Shown piece by piece: positions 10,411 to 20,602 of a stretch of DNA of 64,000 nucleotides. The stretch covers positions 198,501-262,500 of the forward strand of contig NC_059422.1 of assembly GCF_905220565.1 (NCBI RefSeq), read 5' to 3'. The DNA is from Melitaea cinxia. Its lineage: Eukaryota > Arthropoda > Insecta > Lepidoptera > Nymphalidae. Positions within the stretch are counted from its first letter, which is position 1. Each line of letters opens with the position of its first letter. The notes under the pieces are model-generated. The model ran no database searches. It saw only the letters and a program-made list of their open reading frames with translations, and was not told the DNA's origin. The translations under genes were made by a program, and so were the position numbers.

Positions 10411-10430
10411 GTAAGTCTGTTTCTTTAAAC

Positions 10431-10955
10431 TGTTGTGTCTGTGTTTATCTCAGGATTTTTGTGGGATTTTTATGTGTATGTTGTGCTTTTAGTTTGTATT
10501 TATGTGTTTTATTGTGTTGTAATTGTTCCAAGGTCCCTTGGTGTTTGTAAGATGGTGAATTGTTTTATTTGAGGCCAGTTTCACAAGTTGTATATAGGTC
10601 CTGTATATAAATTACGAATAGACTTTAAAAGCAAGAGGTAAAATAGGCCATAAGGATCTGTTTGGTCTCAATTAAGATACAACATAGATTCACAATTATG
10701 AATACTTTGCCATAAACCCCCTATGTTTAATTCGATGGTAAATAAGAATAATATATAATAACATTTTAATCCATTGAATACCGTAATCTATCGAATAGTG
10801 TTAAGCTAACAAAACATGCTTAATATGTGCAGTGCTTGTGTCTGATCAGGATTTTTGTGGGATTTTTTTTTGTGTATGTATCGTGCCGTCAGTTGTATTT
10901 CTGTGTGATAAAATCGTGGTATAATAGTTTCAAGGTGTCTTGGCGTTTTTGTTGT
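10431..10955 (+). repeat. Imperfect duplication inside the putative first intron
   Basis: 10431-10560 and 10832-10955 share the sequence order 'tgtgtctg', 'tcaggatttttgtgggattt', 'tgtgtatgt', 'gtgata/gtgttg' and 'ttcaaggt.tcttgg.gttt'. They are about 400 bp apart. 10561-10831 between them is AT-rich with nothing recognisable. Confidence 0.6.
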
Positions 10956-10959
10956 AGGA

Positions 10960-11372
10960 TACTCCAAAAAGGAGGAGCTTCTCAATCCGATTGTATTTTT
11001 TTTATGTATGATACTTTTGACTGGGTGGACCGATTTCGATAAAAAAAATTTAAATTTATTTGAGATCTAATAACTACTTTTTGAGTTATATCTAATAATG
11101 CGTATTTGTCTGACAATTTTTTCGTCGATAGACGCTGTATTATACCGCATAACTTTTTACTGGATGTACCGATTTTGATGGTTTTTATTATAATCGAAAG
11201 TTGATGTTTATCATGTGGTCATATTTAAATTTGATGGAGATCTGATTACAAATTTTTAAATAATCTTTGATAACGAACATTTACTTGATTATTTTCGTCT
11301 AGTTATGTTGTATTACTTATCAATGTAATTGAAGTTGGTTTTTTTTTTCGTTTGCGAGCAAACATAATAATC
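10960..11372 (+). repeat. REP-F copy, near full length
   Basis: Starts 'ctccaaaaaggaggagct', carries both internal modules ('accgatttcgataaa' and 'taccgcataactttttactg'), and ends with the opposite terminus 'tgaagttgg' plus 'tcgtttgcgagcaaacata'. Confidence 0.7.
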
Positions 11373-12006
11373 TAGGATTTACTATTGAGGCTGCTTGTTT
11401 TTAAACTTATTTACAGAAAGGGTAATATTTATTCCAGAAAATGGGAAGTTTACCTTATATTTATCACGAAAATTTTATTACATAATTTCGTTTAATTATA
11501 ATTTTTAAAGCTTTGTCCGGTCTTTTTAGTTAGCATCTATGACTAATTGCAGCTCTGATAACAAACAACTGTAAGTTTTAGATTTATATTTGCGAATCTT
11601 ATCTGTCGGATACCGTCAACAACAAACGGCGAAAGCGGATCTAAAGATTTGAACTGACGAAAACAATACATGACTAAAATCACAGAATTTACAAATAAAT
11701 ATATCAACTTAAAAATACTTAAGCAACAACAAAAAAAGCAATAAAAACTGTATTTTAAAATTAATCGAAAATCCAGCAAAAAATTCTGAATAAGAGAACA
11801 GTCTCGAGAGATATTATTTTAAAAAATACATTTTTTATCGGTACTTAGATAAATCTAACGAAAGTTACCGTTAATGTGTATTATACAGACTCAAAATTAA
11901 TTACTGTTATTTATATAAATGAGATCTTATTATATCTTATTTTTTATAATATTATGTACCGGTAAAACGGGATATTGGCTTTGATTTTGTTTTGATGATT
12001 AAGGTA
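11373..12006. other. No feature seen
   Basis: AT-rich sequence within the putative first intron. A 78-residue open frame on the minus strand is low-complexity and is not considered a gene. Confidence 0.4.
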
Positions 12007-12347
12007 AGCCGCCGCGTTGGCGCAACGGTCACAGCCATGGATGTTTACGCTGGCGGTTGCGGGTTCGATCCCCGCACACCACAAACATTTGTATTGGCCA
12101 TATAGGTGTTTGCCGTGGTCTGGGTGTTTGTGCAGTCCTTGTGGGCTTCCCCACCGTGCCTCGGAGAGCACGTTAAGCCGTCGGTCCCGGTTGTTATCAT
12201 GTACACCTGATAGCGATCGTTACTCATATTAGGGAATATATCCGCCTACTCGCATTGGAGCAGCGTGGTGGATTGAGCTATGATCCTTTTCCTACATGGG
12301 GAAAGAGGCCAATTCCCAGCAGTGGGATATTACAGACTAAAGCGACG
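12007..12347 (+). mobile_element. SINE1, full length
   Basis: The tRNA-like head has an A-box-like 'ttggcgcaacgg' and B box 'cgggttcgatccc', followed by 'tgtttgccgtggtctgggtg', 'ccgtgcctcggagagcacgt', 'tacacctgatagcgatcgtt' and 'tggagcagcgtggtgga'. The tail ends in 'gggatattacagactaaagc'. About 20 complete or truncated copies of this family lie in the window. Confidence 0.85.
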
Positions 12348-12927
12348 CTGCCTACCTACTTGTCAATGTAAATTGAAATCGGTGTGTTCTTCTTCGACCA
12401 AATGCAATTACATTAATACGAGTAAAACTACAAGCTCTGCTAGATACAATACGAACGATCAAGGCCGCAATTAATTATTCAGTAAGCTTCATCAGTTATT
12501 AACAACGTAAAATAAAAAATATATATTACCGGTTAGCAAGCTCCTCGGTCTAGACCGGTGCCGTGTCTAGACCTTTTATTTGTGATCTAGGTTTAGCGCT
12601 TTCTATTAATGGAATAACTTTGTCGCTTGTTTGTCTCATTGTTTAATGGTTTTTCTATGGGTTAATATATTTTTTTTATTAAATGCTTTATAACTTTGAT
12701 AAAGCCTGTTATTTTTATGGCCTCATATAGGTATATTTTATGGGCTATTAGTTGGAATATATGGGCTTTATGAGACGGGAGATTCAGATGGCTATTAAGT
12801 ACTAATTCCCGGTTGTTATACACAGAAAGCGTTTAGTTTGCCTCACCATCAGTTAAATTTTAAACAATGTTAAATAATTAAAATAAAAAATTACTGTATT
12901 TAAGTGGGTTTTATAAATAAATAAATC
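12348..12927. other. No gene seen
   Basis: AT-rich; no repeat or RNA recognised. Confidence 0.35.
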
Positions 12928-13107
12928 CCTACTATAATATTTCTAAATGTGAATGTAAGTTTGTTTGTTACGCTTTCACGCAAAAACTACTTAACCAATC
13001 ATCATGAAACTTTTTACACGTATTCTTGGAGGTATTAAAAGTAACATAGGATACTTATTATGAAAAAAAAAATTCAATGCAAGCGAAGCCACGAGTAAAA
13101 GCTAGTA
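12928..13107 (-). mobile_element. LINE 3' end fragment
   Basis: On the reverse strand it opens 'tactagcttttactcgtggc' and ends in 'ttataatatttagtag'-like sequence, the layout of the LINE-D/I group. It has diverged from the other copies. Confidence 0.5.
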
Positions 13108-13132
13108 AATAATTAAATACTTACAACATATA

Positions 13133-13725
13133 CACACGGTCGTCTGTTCCTAAAGTAAGCAACTTAATGCTTGTGTTATAGGTAACAGCCGACTGGTATA
13201 GCTACATTTTTTTTGATAAACATACATATAAATCGCTTCAACCTATAATATTCCACTACTGGGCACAGGCCTCTTTCCCCATGTAAGAGAAGGATCAGAG
13301 CTTAATCCACCACGTTGCTCCAATGCGAGTTGGTGGATATATTCCCTACTATGAGTAACGATCGCTATCAGGTGTACATGATAACAACCGGGACCGACGG
13401 CTTAACGTCTCCAAAGCACGGTGGAGAGGATCCACAAGACACAATCAAGACAAGACAAATCCCACAAGGATTGCACAAACACCCAGACCACGGCAAACGC
13501 TTGTATGGCCAACAAATGTTTGTCATGTGCGGGTATCGAACCCGAAACTACCAGCGCAACAGGTACAATCCATGGCTGTAACCGTTGCGCCAACGCGGCG
13601 TCAATACATATAATTAATACATATATAAATAAATATATATTACACCCAGATTCAGGTGGGAAATAACCCACAACCCCTGGAGCAGAAAGCAGGGTCACAA
13701 CAAACTGCGCCAACGGGCTAATCTA
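13133..13725 (-). mobile_element. SINE4 split by a SINE1 insertion
   Basis: The SINE4 tail lies at 13133-13221 ('ggtcgtctgttcctaaagta', 'aacttaatgcttgtgtta') and its head at 13614-13725 ('caacccctggagcagaaagc', 'tgcgccaacgggcta'). SINE1 fills the gap. SINE4 was therefore resident first. Confidence 0.8.
13222..13613 (-). mobile_element. SINE1 with 10-bp target-site duplication
   Basis: The element spans 13232-13603 between perfect atacatataa repeats at 13222-13231 and 13604-13613. The interior has an extra segment near 13432-13460 ('cacaagacacaatcaagac') where the canonical copy reads directly from 'gagaccca' to 'caagga'. Confidence 0.9.
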
Positions 13726-13875
13726 TAAGTACTTTTAAATTGCCATTTTATTTATTTATTTATTTATATTTTACATATTATAACTATATTAGTTGCGCCC
13801 CGCGGTTTCACACGCGTAACTTTGAGGTAGAAAACGGCCGACAGCCATCTTCAGTAAACGGGCACTAGTTTTACG

Positions 13876-14025
13876 ACTTCACTTCACTTCAGCCTATCGC
13901 AGTCCACTGCTGGACATAGGCCTTCACCAGTTCGCGCCAAAATGGCGTGAACTCATGTGTATTGCCCATAGTCCTTAGGACAGACGGGTTGGTGACCGCA
14001 GTGAACTGCGATAGGCAGAAGTGAA
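13876..14025 (-). mobile_element. RTE-A fragments, head to head
   Basis: 13876-14000 is the RTE-A 3' end in reverse. It is directly joined to a short plus-strand RTE-A tail ('actgcgataggcagaagtg'), so the locus folds back on itself. This suggests template switching or a rearranged insertion. Confidence 0.65.
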
Positions 14026-14373
14026 CCAAAAATACATTTTTTTTATTTGGAAGTCTAAAACCTCACCATATGTTAGCAGGGGCAGGTAAAGATGTCCTCT
14101 ATTCGCAGTTCCCGTTGATATTTCACATAGAATGGTATAACAGGTCTTATGACCGAGTCAGGTCATAATTATCTTAATTAAAATTGACCTATGTCGTTTG
14201 TTAGGTAATTACTTTGATATTCAGTGCTTTCTGTTGTGTAGTTAACCCTTAATGAGCTCAGTATCAAATTTAATTTTGGGTATCCTGAGCTTACACGAGG
14301 GAAGCCTCTTACATAAGGGACATTTGACGCCTATGAAGAGATGTATGCAGTTATTTATATATATTTCTTACTC

Positions 14374-14637
14374 CAACTAGGTTGGCAAAAAGCATACGGC
14401 TCACCGGATCGTAAGCGATTACCGTAGCTTGTAAATAAGGCAACACCAGAAGCATGGCAAGTGCATTGCCGACCCTACCCCCAATCCCCCCCAGGAGCTC
14501 TCTACCTTACTAAACATAGAAACACGACACTACTTAAGCAGTACTATTTAGCTGTGATCTTCTGTAAGGTCGAGGTACTTCCCCAGTAGGACTGCTCCAG
14601 ATTTTGAGTAGGATATTTCCTCCTATGCCCTAACTCA
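14374..14637 (+). mobile_element. REP-E copy
   Basis: From 'actaggttggcaaaaagcat' to 'tcctatgccctaactca'; several substitutions relative to the 2175 and 18647 copies. Confidence 0.8.
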
Positions 14638-14649
14638 ATATTCTTTTTT

Positions 14650-14735
14650 GTATACAAATATTCAACACGAGCGGGTATCGAATCGACTAGCGACGACCGC
14701 TGAACCAACCAGCGTCCGCCGGACCATGAGATAAT
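14650..14735 (-). repeat. tRNA-like SINE head fragment
   Basis: The reverse strand carries a B-box-like 'gattcgatacccgctcg' preceded by 'ttggttcagcggtcg', which resembles a tRNA-derived SINE head. No tail is attached. Confidence 0.4.
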
Positions 14736-14901
14736 GTTCTAAGCTTCAGTTAATACGCATTCACTGTACTACTGACGGTTATAATTAATTATTATTTATC
14801 AAACTGTAAACGTTATTACCATTTTAGATGCTAATTTAATCGGATTGTGGATAACGCTAACTGAAGGAATATTGTATGCAAGATATAATAGTTTATGACA
14901 G

Positions 14902-15388
14902 ACTAGCTTCTGCCCGCGACTTCGTCCGCGTGGAATCCGTTCCTATTAGTCTTAGTTTGATGATATGTAGCCTATAGCCTTCCTCGATAAACTTGACTTT
15001 TAACTGAGGTAGGGCACAGCAGGAATTTCCTGCTCAAAATATGGAGCAGCCCGACTGGGGAAGTACCTCGACCTTACAGAAGGCCACAGCTAAATAATAC
15101 TATTTTCAAGCAGTATTGTGTTCCTGTTGGTGAGTAAGGTGAACAAAGCTCCTGGGGATTGGGGATTGGGTCGGTAACGCGCTTGCGATGCTTCTGGTGT
15201 TGCAGGCGTCTATAAGCTACGGTAATCGCTTACCATCAGGTGAGCCGTACGCTTGTTTGCCGATCTGGTGACATAAAAAAAATAGGCTATCTAACGCTAA
15301 AAGAATTTTTCAAATCGGACCACTAGTTCCTGAGATTAGCGTATTCGCTAACAAACAAACAAACAAGCTCTTCGGCTTTATAATATAC
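14902..15388 (+). mobile_element. LINE-D 3' end split by REP-E
   Basis: Starts 'actagcttctgcccgcgact' and ends 'ttcggctttataatatacg'. It is interrupted after 'tagccttcctcgataaa' by REP-E (15001-15282) and resumes at 'aggctatctaacgctaaaag'. LINE-D is therefore the older layer. Confidence 0.8.
15001..15282 (-). mobile_element. REP-E inside LINE-D
   Basis: Full-length reverse copy, from 'ctgaggtagggcacagcagg' to 'gtacgcttgtttgccgatct', followed by an A run. No clean target duplication was read. Confidence 0.8.
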
Positions 15389-16207
15389 GACATATTTCTA
15401 TTCGCAAATATAAATAAAAAAGTTGTATTACTTGAGGAGGAACAGATCCTAACAGATCCTAACAACCTGCTCCTTCTGTTAATGTCTATTCGTAACTTAT
15501 TTACAGGATAAACTGTTTATTTATTTATTTATTTAAGCGTACTAACAATATACATATTTTTACATTGTTTTAATAAGCACATTAGGTATACAGTAAGGTC
15601 CTTAATACATATATCAATAACTAGCATACATAACATTCAATTTTTTTTTTTCAGCTTACATAACACAAAATAAAACTATTAATTACTTTAAAAAAAAGGA
15701 TTACAAACGAGAATATAAAAAATGTTTACAAGAAGAGTTTCCGCAAATGGTAAAATATGCTCTTCGACTTTTTTCTTATTTACAGATAAGTTGTGATTTC
15801 CCAATTGCTGAGAAAGCTATGTAATAACATCAAAATAAGAAAAGTGTGTGTATGTTATGCACGCACGTAAGAAGGATACTTCATTGGCTGGCTAACTTCA
15901 CGTTGCTAACTTCTTCTTCGTTGACTAGCTGACTTCAGGGTGTCGCTTGTCGTGACGGTGCGCGCGCATCGTAAAAATGTACTCTCATCATCCCTACCGC
16001 GCCAAAAGAAAATATAATTTTAAAAATAAAAACGCGCGTGTGTCAACTACGACATGTGACTGCAGTTACTATTTAAGAAGACCCTGATATTAAAAATATA
16101 ATCAGCTTTTTCTCGCGAGTGACCTTTCGCGGTTAAACGTCACTCCCTGGAGGTCAACGTTCCTGTTTTACATGATTTAAGGAGTAGAAACCAAATATGT
16201 ATTTAAT
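15389..16207. other. No gene seen; GC-richer patch at 15860-16040
   Basis: AT-rich apart from a CpG-containing patch ('gtgcgcgcgcatcg', 'ccgcgccaaaagaaa') whose wording is faintly echoed near 46660. Nothing is assignable. Confidence 0.35.
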
Positions 16208-16391
16208 AACCGACTTTGAAAATAGGATGAGGTTCTCAATTCAATTGTGTATCTTATGTATGTTAGTTCATAACTTTTGACCGGGTGAACCGATTTCAAT
16301 AATTGTTTTTTAATCAAACGACGGTGCGTGTCATGTCATACTATTCAAATTTTATTGTGAACCGACCAGTACTTTTCGAGTTATATCTAAT

Positions 16392-16999
16392 ACTAGCTTC
16401 TGCGCGCGACTTCGTCCGCGTGGAACAGATGCGCGCGCAATACTTGATCATTATTTTGCTGCGATGTTATTTTAAAACTGCGATATCTCCTGAGATACTC
16501 ATTGAAATCGAATTATGTAAAAGGCTATTTTGTTTTAAATTAAATATTTGTGATGAATAACGTATTTATTTACATAAGGATTAGTATCATGTTTATAAAA
16601 ACATCTTCGCAAATAATGCATTAGTTTAGAACAAACTTGGTTAGCATAAAAAAGGTTATAGTGAGCCAACCTTAAAAGATAGATGTATGCTGTCGCGGAC
16701 TTTTTTTTAGAACTTTTAAAGAGGATCATTTCTGTTATTCATGATTTTTGCGAAACTTTAACTGTTTTCACAGCGCTCGCAGCGAAAGCTCTCAAAAGGA
16801 AAAAAGAATCCCCGATTTTGAAATATTCTTCATTGGTGCTCCACTCCTTTTGGTCTTAGTGTGATGATATATAGCCTATAACCTTCCTCGATAAATGGGC
16901 TATCTAAAAGTAAAAGATTTTTCAAATCGGACCAGTAGTTCCTGAGATTAGCGCGTTCAAACAAACAAACAAACTCTTCAGCTTTATAATAGTATAGAT
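16392..16999 (+). mobile_element. LINE-D 3' end inserted in REP-F
   Basis: From 'actagcttctgcgcgcgact' to 'gctttataatagtatagat'. This longer copy includes 'gtgatgatatatagcctata' and 'ggaccagtagttcctgagat'. It carries no intact ORF. Confidence 0.8.
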
Positions 17000-17245
17000 T
17001 GCGTATTTATTGCGTAGATATTTGACTATTTTTTCGTCTACCTACGTTGTATTATACCGCATAACTTTTTACTGGATGTTACCGATTTTGATGATTTTTA
17101 ATTTAATTGAAAGCTAATGTTTATCATGTGGTTACATTTAACTTTCATCAATATCTGATCATAATCGATCAGATATCGATGATCGAATCAGATTTGAGTA
17201 ATCCTTGATTTGACTTGATTGACTATATTTTCGTCTACTTACGTT

Positions 17246-17361
17246 ATATTACGCTTCAGCCTGTAATATCCCACTACTGGGCTTAGGCCGCTTTCCCCAT
17301 GTAGTAGAAGGATCAGAGCTTAATCCACCACGCTGCTCCAATTCGGGTTGGCGGATATTAC
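17246..17361 (-). mobile_element. 5'-truncated SINE1 with 7-bp target-site duplication
   Basis: Only the SINE1 tail is present (17253-17354), flanked by atattac at 17246-17252 and 17355-17361. It is the youngest layer of this nest together with LINE-D. Confidence 0.8.
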
Positions 17362-17527
17362 TTGTCGATGTAATTAATGTCGGTTTCTTTTTACAAGCCA
17401 ACTCAATCAGTGAAGTCAAATACACACATCAATACAATGCTTTTGAAGCCTACTTGATTAAGTGTTCTTAATTTGATTTTATAACAATACTATAATAGAT
17501 ATCTAAAAATATAACAACTCGTACAAC

Positions 17528-17600
17528 GGCCCTGTGGCGCAACGGATAACGCGTCTGACTACGGATCAGAAGATTCCAGGTTCGAATCCTGGCAGGGTCG
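17528..17600 (+). tRNA. tRNA-Arg (anticodon ACG)
   Basis: A complete cloverleaf of 73 nt. The acceptor arm GGCCCTG pairs with CAGGGTC (one G-U), leaving discriminator G. The anticodon stem is tctga/tcaga around the loop c-t-ACG-g-a, and the T arm is ccagg-ttcgaat-cctgg. The D arm has three clean pairs plus a weak fourth. The A-box and B-box promoter lies within the gene, and a TTTTT polymerase III terminator follows at 17609-17613. Unlike the nearby SINE heads it has a closed acceptor stem and no SINE tail. It decodes CGT-type arginine codons and lies inside the inferred first intron of the plus-strand gene. Confidence 0.93.
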
Positions 17601-17608
17601 GAATATAC

Positions 17609-17613
17609 TTTTT
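17609..17613 (+). terminator. Pol III terminator of tRNA-Arg
   Basis: A T5 run 8 bp past the mature 3' end, the normal distance for an insect tRNA gene. Confidence 0.75.
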
Positions 17614-17706
17614 GTAACTTTAAAATTAAATTTTGTCATATTTGAGCATATATTGTTTTATTACAATGCCAGCTACGCGATGTTCCTTGGGGTTCTATTC
17701 CCACTT

Positions 17707-17800
17707 AAATCAAAATCAAAATTTAAAATATGTTTCTTCAAATAGGTTTCAAAAGGACCTTCGAAACATAATTTTACAAATTAAAATTATGACTTCTTTT
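17707..17800 (-). repeat. REP-M fragment
   Basis: 'aaatcaaaatcaaaatttaa' then 'ttcaaataggtttcaaaagg' and 'ataattttacaaattaaa', matching 27467-27565 in the same orientation. Confidence 0.65.
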
Positions 17801-17965
17801 ACTTGAAGTTAATATTTATTAAGGAAGCTTTTATTTCTAATCCCCCCACTATGCCTCGGAGAGCACGCAAAGCCTTCTGTTCTAATTTTAATAATGATAA
17901 AAACTCGTTTTAGGGAAATTATCCTTTCACATACAGTGAATTATCGTAATGGGTTATGCGTCATC

Positions 17966-18132
17966 TTAACCGAATTTAAAAAAGGTGATCTACAGTTCGA
18001 CTATATTTTGTGTTTGTTACTTCATAACTTATTACTGGGTGTACCGATTTTGATGACTCTTTTTAAATAAAAAAGTCAGCGCTTGTCACGTAATCCCGTT
18101 TAAATTTATACGCGATTTAATGAGTATATTTT
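17966..18132 (+). repeat. REP-F 5' part, truncated at a SINE4
   Basis: Starts 'taaccgaatttaaaaaaggt' and includes 'taacttattactgggtgtac'. It stops where SINE4 begins. A possible remainder is at 18400-18450. Confidence 0.6.
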
Positions 18133-18133
18133 G

Positions 18134-18384
18134 ACTAGCCCGTTGGCGGAGTTTGTAGTGACCCTGCTTTCTGCTCCGAGGGTTGTGGGTTCGATTCCCA
18201 CCTGAGTCTGGGTGTAATATAAATATTTATTTATATATTTATATATGTATTATTTATAAGTATGTTTATCGAAAAAAAAAAAAAATATGTAGCTATATAC
18301 CAGTCGGCTGTTACCTAATAACACAAGCATTAAGTTGCTTTCTTTAGGAACAGACGACCGTGTGTGTATTGTGTAGATATTTAT
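18134..18384 (+). mobile_element. SINE4, full length
   Basis: The best-preserved copy: 'actagcccgttggcggagtt', B box 'gggttcgattccc', an A run, then 'gtcggctgttacctaataac' and 'tttaggaacagacgaccgtg'. Confidence 0.8.
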
Positions 18385-18529
18385 TTATTTATTATTATAT
18401 TTTGATTAATTCACTTCGCCTACGTTGATGTCATTTTATTACTTTACCGATGTATGTACAGAAAGACGTGAATAACTTGGTATGTTAGGTTTATATATTT
18501 TTGAAAATTGAAGTAATTACTTCTTTACG

Positions 18530-18646
18530 CACGCTTGTCTTGGGGAGTAAGCTGGTGAATGCGTGACGAGAGCGTTACGAAAAGTGTTATCGGGTGACGC
18601 GAACGGAAGTTGAGAGGGAGATATAAGTTAAATGGAGCTATTTTAT
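18530..18646 (+). repeat. REP-O fragment
   Basis: Shares 'gtaagctggtgaatgcgtga', 'gcgttacgaaaagtgttatc' and 'gggtgacgcgaac' with the reverse complements of 27783-27853 and 49730-49880. Confidence 0.55.
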
Positions 18647-18918
18647 AACTAGGTCGGCAAACAAGCGTACGGCTCACCTGATGGTAAGCGATTACCGTAG
18701 CTTATAGACGTCTGCAACACCAGAAGCATCGCAAGCGCGTTGCCGACCCAATCCCCAATCCCCCCAGGAGCTCTGGTCACCTTACTTACCAACAGGAACA
18801 CAATACTGCTTGAAAACAGTATTATTTTGCTGTGGTCTTCTGTAAGGTCGAGGTACTACCCCAGTCGGGCTGCTCCATATTTTGAGCAGGAAATTCCTGC
18901 TGTGCCCTACCTCAGTTA
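18647..18918 (+). mobile_element. REP-E, full length
   Basis: A canonical copy with little decay, from 'aactaggtcggcaaacaagc' to 'ctgctgtgccctacctcagt'. It is useful as a reference for the family. Confidence 0.85.
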
Positions 18919-19021
18919 AACTATATTCAGCTCTGTACCCCTTTTATCCTCTACAACCACTGAGCTCATTTCACAAGCTATTACATTACGGTTATTAAAT
19001 AATTATAAATCCGCTGTAATT

Positions 19022-19075
19022 AATTCTGTGGTCGAGCGGCCGCCGGAGCGTGTCGGTTCGATTCCCGACCCAGTC
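19022..19075 (+). repeat. tRNA-like SINE head fragment
   Basis: Has 'tggtcgagcggccgccggag' and the B box 'tcggttcgattcccgac', but no tail and no closed cloverleaf. Confidence 0.45.
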
Positions 19076-19194
19076 AGTTGATTTCATTAATTGCTGTACG
19101 AACTAGGAAGTAGTTTATTTATGAGATATGAGAAGTAAGATGAACTGTTGATAAATTAAGTTTAATTTTTTACTTAGTGATTTTTTTTTTTTAA

Positions 19195-20150
19195 CCGACT
19201 TCAAAAAAAGAAGGAGGTTACTCAATTCGACCGTATATATATTTTTTTTTTAATGTATGTTCGGAGATAACTTCTTCGTTTATGAACCGATTTTGATAAT
19301 TCTTTTTTTGTTGGAAAGGAGATATTCATAGTTTGGTACCATGATAAGGAAACCAGGATCTGATGATGGGATCCCAGAGAAATCGAGGGAAACTTTCAAA
19401 AATCGTAAGGGTGACTAGTAAATTTAATCATGTTTTTATTAAGTACTATAAAGCACTACTATTTAATAAAGGTCTGAAGTCGATCTGATGATGGAGAAGA
19501 AAGATAGTCGAGGGAACTCTTCAACGATTTATAGCAATTACGTGTTTTTGAACTTAATTCGTTTCTATTGATGAGAACTTTGCACCTGTATGAGTTATAA
19601 GTGCCATTACAGTCTGATGATGGAGACAAAAGTTATTCGAGGGAACTCTTTAACGATTTATAGCAATTACCTGCTGTTTGAACTTAATTCGTTTCTATTG
19701 ATGAGAACTTTGCATATGTATGAGTTATAAGTGCCATTTCAGTCTGATGATGGAGACGAAAGATAGTCGAGGGAACTCTTCAACGACTTATAGCAATTAA
19801 CTGCTGTTTGAACTCAATTCGTTTCTATTGATGAGAACTTTGCATATGTATGAGTTATAAGTGCCATTTCAGTCTGATGATGGAGACGAAAGATAGTCGA
19901 GGGAACTCTTCAACGACTTATAGCAATTACCTGGTGTTTGAACTTAATTCGTTTCTATTGATGAGAACTTTGCACCTATATGAGTTACAAGTGCCGTTAA
20001 AGTCTGATGATGGAGACGAAAGATAGTCGAGGGAACTTTTCAACGATTTATGGCAATTACCTGCTGTGTGATCATCTGTGTCGCAGGACCAGGTTTGATG
20101 ATGGAGCCCATAAACACTCGAGAATTTCTCAACAATTTACAGCAGTTACC
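19195..20150 (+). repeat. REP-F copy expanded by a 130-bp tandem repeat
   Basis: Begins 'aaccgacttcaaaaaaagaa' and runs through the usual REP-F wording to 'aatcgtaagggtgactag'. The 'gatgatgg...agaaa.tcgaggga' part is then amplified into the array at 19481-20150. Confidence 0.75.
19481..20150 (+). repeat. 130-bp tandem array, five-plus units
   Basis: 'agtctgatgatggaga' recurs at about 19484, 19611, 19741, 19871 and 20001, with a short diverged unit at 20091. Each unit contains 'gtcgagggaactcttcaacg', 'atagcaattacctg' and 'attgatgagaactttgca'. The last junction contains 'atcatctgtgtcgcaggacc', a match to RTE-B. Confidence 0.85.
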
Positions 20151-20157
20151 TTTTGCT

Positions 20158-20388
20158 GTTTGACGACCGCTTTGATATAATGGTGCATGTGCCGTGTCGG
20201 TGGCGCCTAAACACCGACGGTCGTGGATTCTATTCCCGCTCGGAGTGGATATTTATGTTTATACAAATATTTATTTGCGGTCTAGTTGTTAATCCTTGTG
20301 GTTCTCCCAACCTAGCTTCGGAGAACACGCTAGGCTGTCAGTCCCGGTTGTTATTACGTACACCTGATAGCGAACTTTACTCATAGTA
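20158..20388 (+). mobile_element. SINE1b (variant head)
   Basis: The head reads 'gtggcgcctaaacaccgacg' with 'gattctattcccgctcgg', then the SINE1-like body ('cgagaacacgctaggctgtc' region, 'gtacacctgatagcgaa'). Related to 56946-57203. The SINE1 tail is missing. Confidence 0.7.
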
Positions 20389-20391
20389 TGT

Positions 20392-20570
20392 CGACGCGTT
20401 AGTGCAGCGGTCACAGCACCGGCTGTTGCGCTGGCGTTAGTGGGTTCAATGCCCGCGTACGACAGACGTTTGTATTGGCCATATAGATGTTTGTCATGAT
20501 CTGGGTGTTTGTGCTTGTGTATTGTGTATGTTTCCGAACCTCCGACATAAGAGAAAAAGCATCCTTGATA
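20392..20570 (+). mobile_element. SINE3, copy 2
   Basis: 'cgacgcgttagtgcagcggt', B-box-like 'gggttcaatgcccgc', 'gacagacgtttgtattggcc', then a tail of 'gtgtattgtgtatgtttccg'. Adjacent to SINE1b in the same orientation. Confidence 0.7.
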
Positions 20571-20602
20571 AGTCTACGCATCACTAAAAATTGTAAAATA
20601 AA

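Larger units (their letters stand above)
16208..17390 (+). repeat. REP-F copy carrying two later insertions
   Basis: REP-F starts 'aaccgactttgaaaatagg' and ends 'gatgtaattaatgtcggttt'. It is interrupted at 16392-16999 by LINE-D and at 17253-17354 by a SINE1 tail. Removing both restores the usual REP-F order ('gagttatatctaat' to 'tgcgtattta', and 'acgttatattac' to 'ttgtcgatgtaat'). Confidence 0.85.

Noticed and set aside
12017..12232. SINE1 head as a tRNA gene
   Set aside because: A- and B-box words are present but there is no closed acceptor stem or anticodon arm, and the same sequence recurs about 20 times with a long tail.
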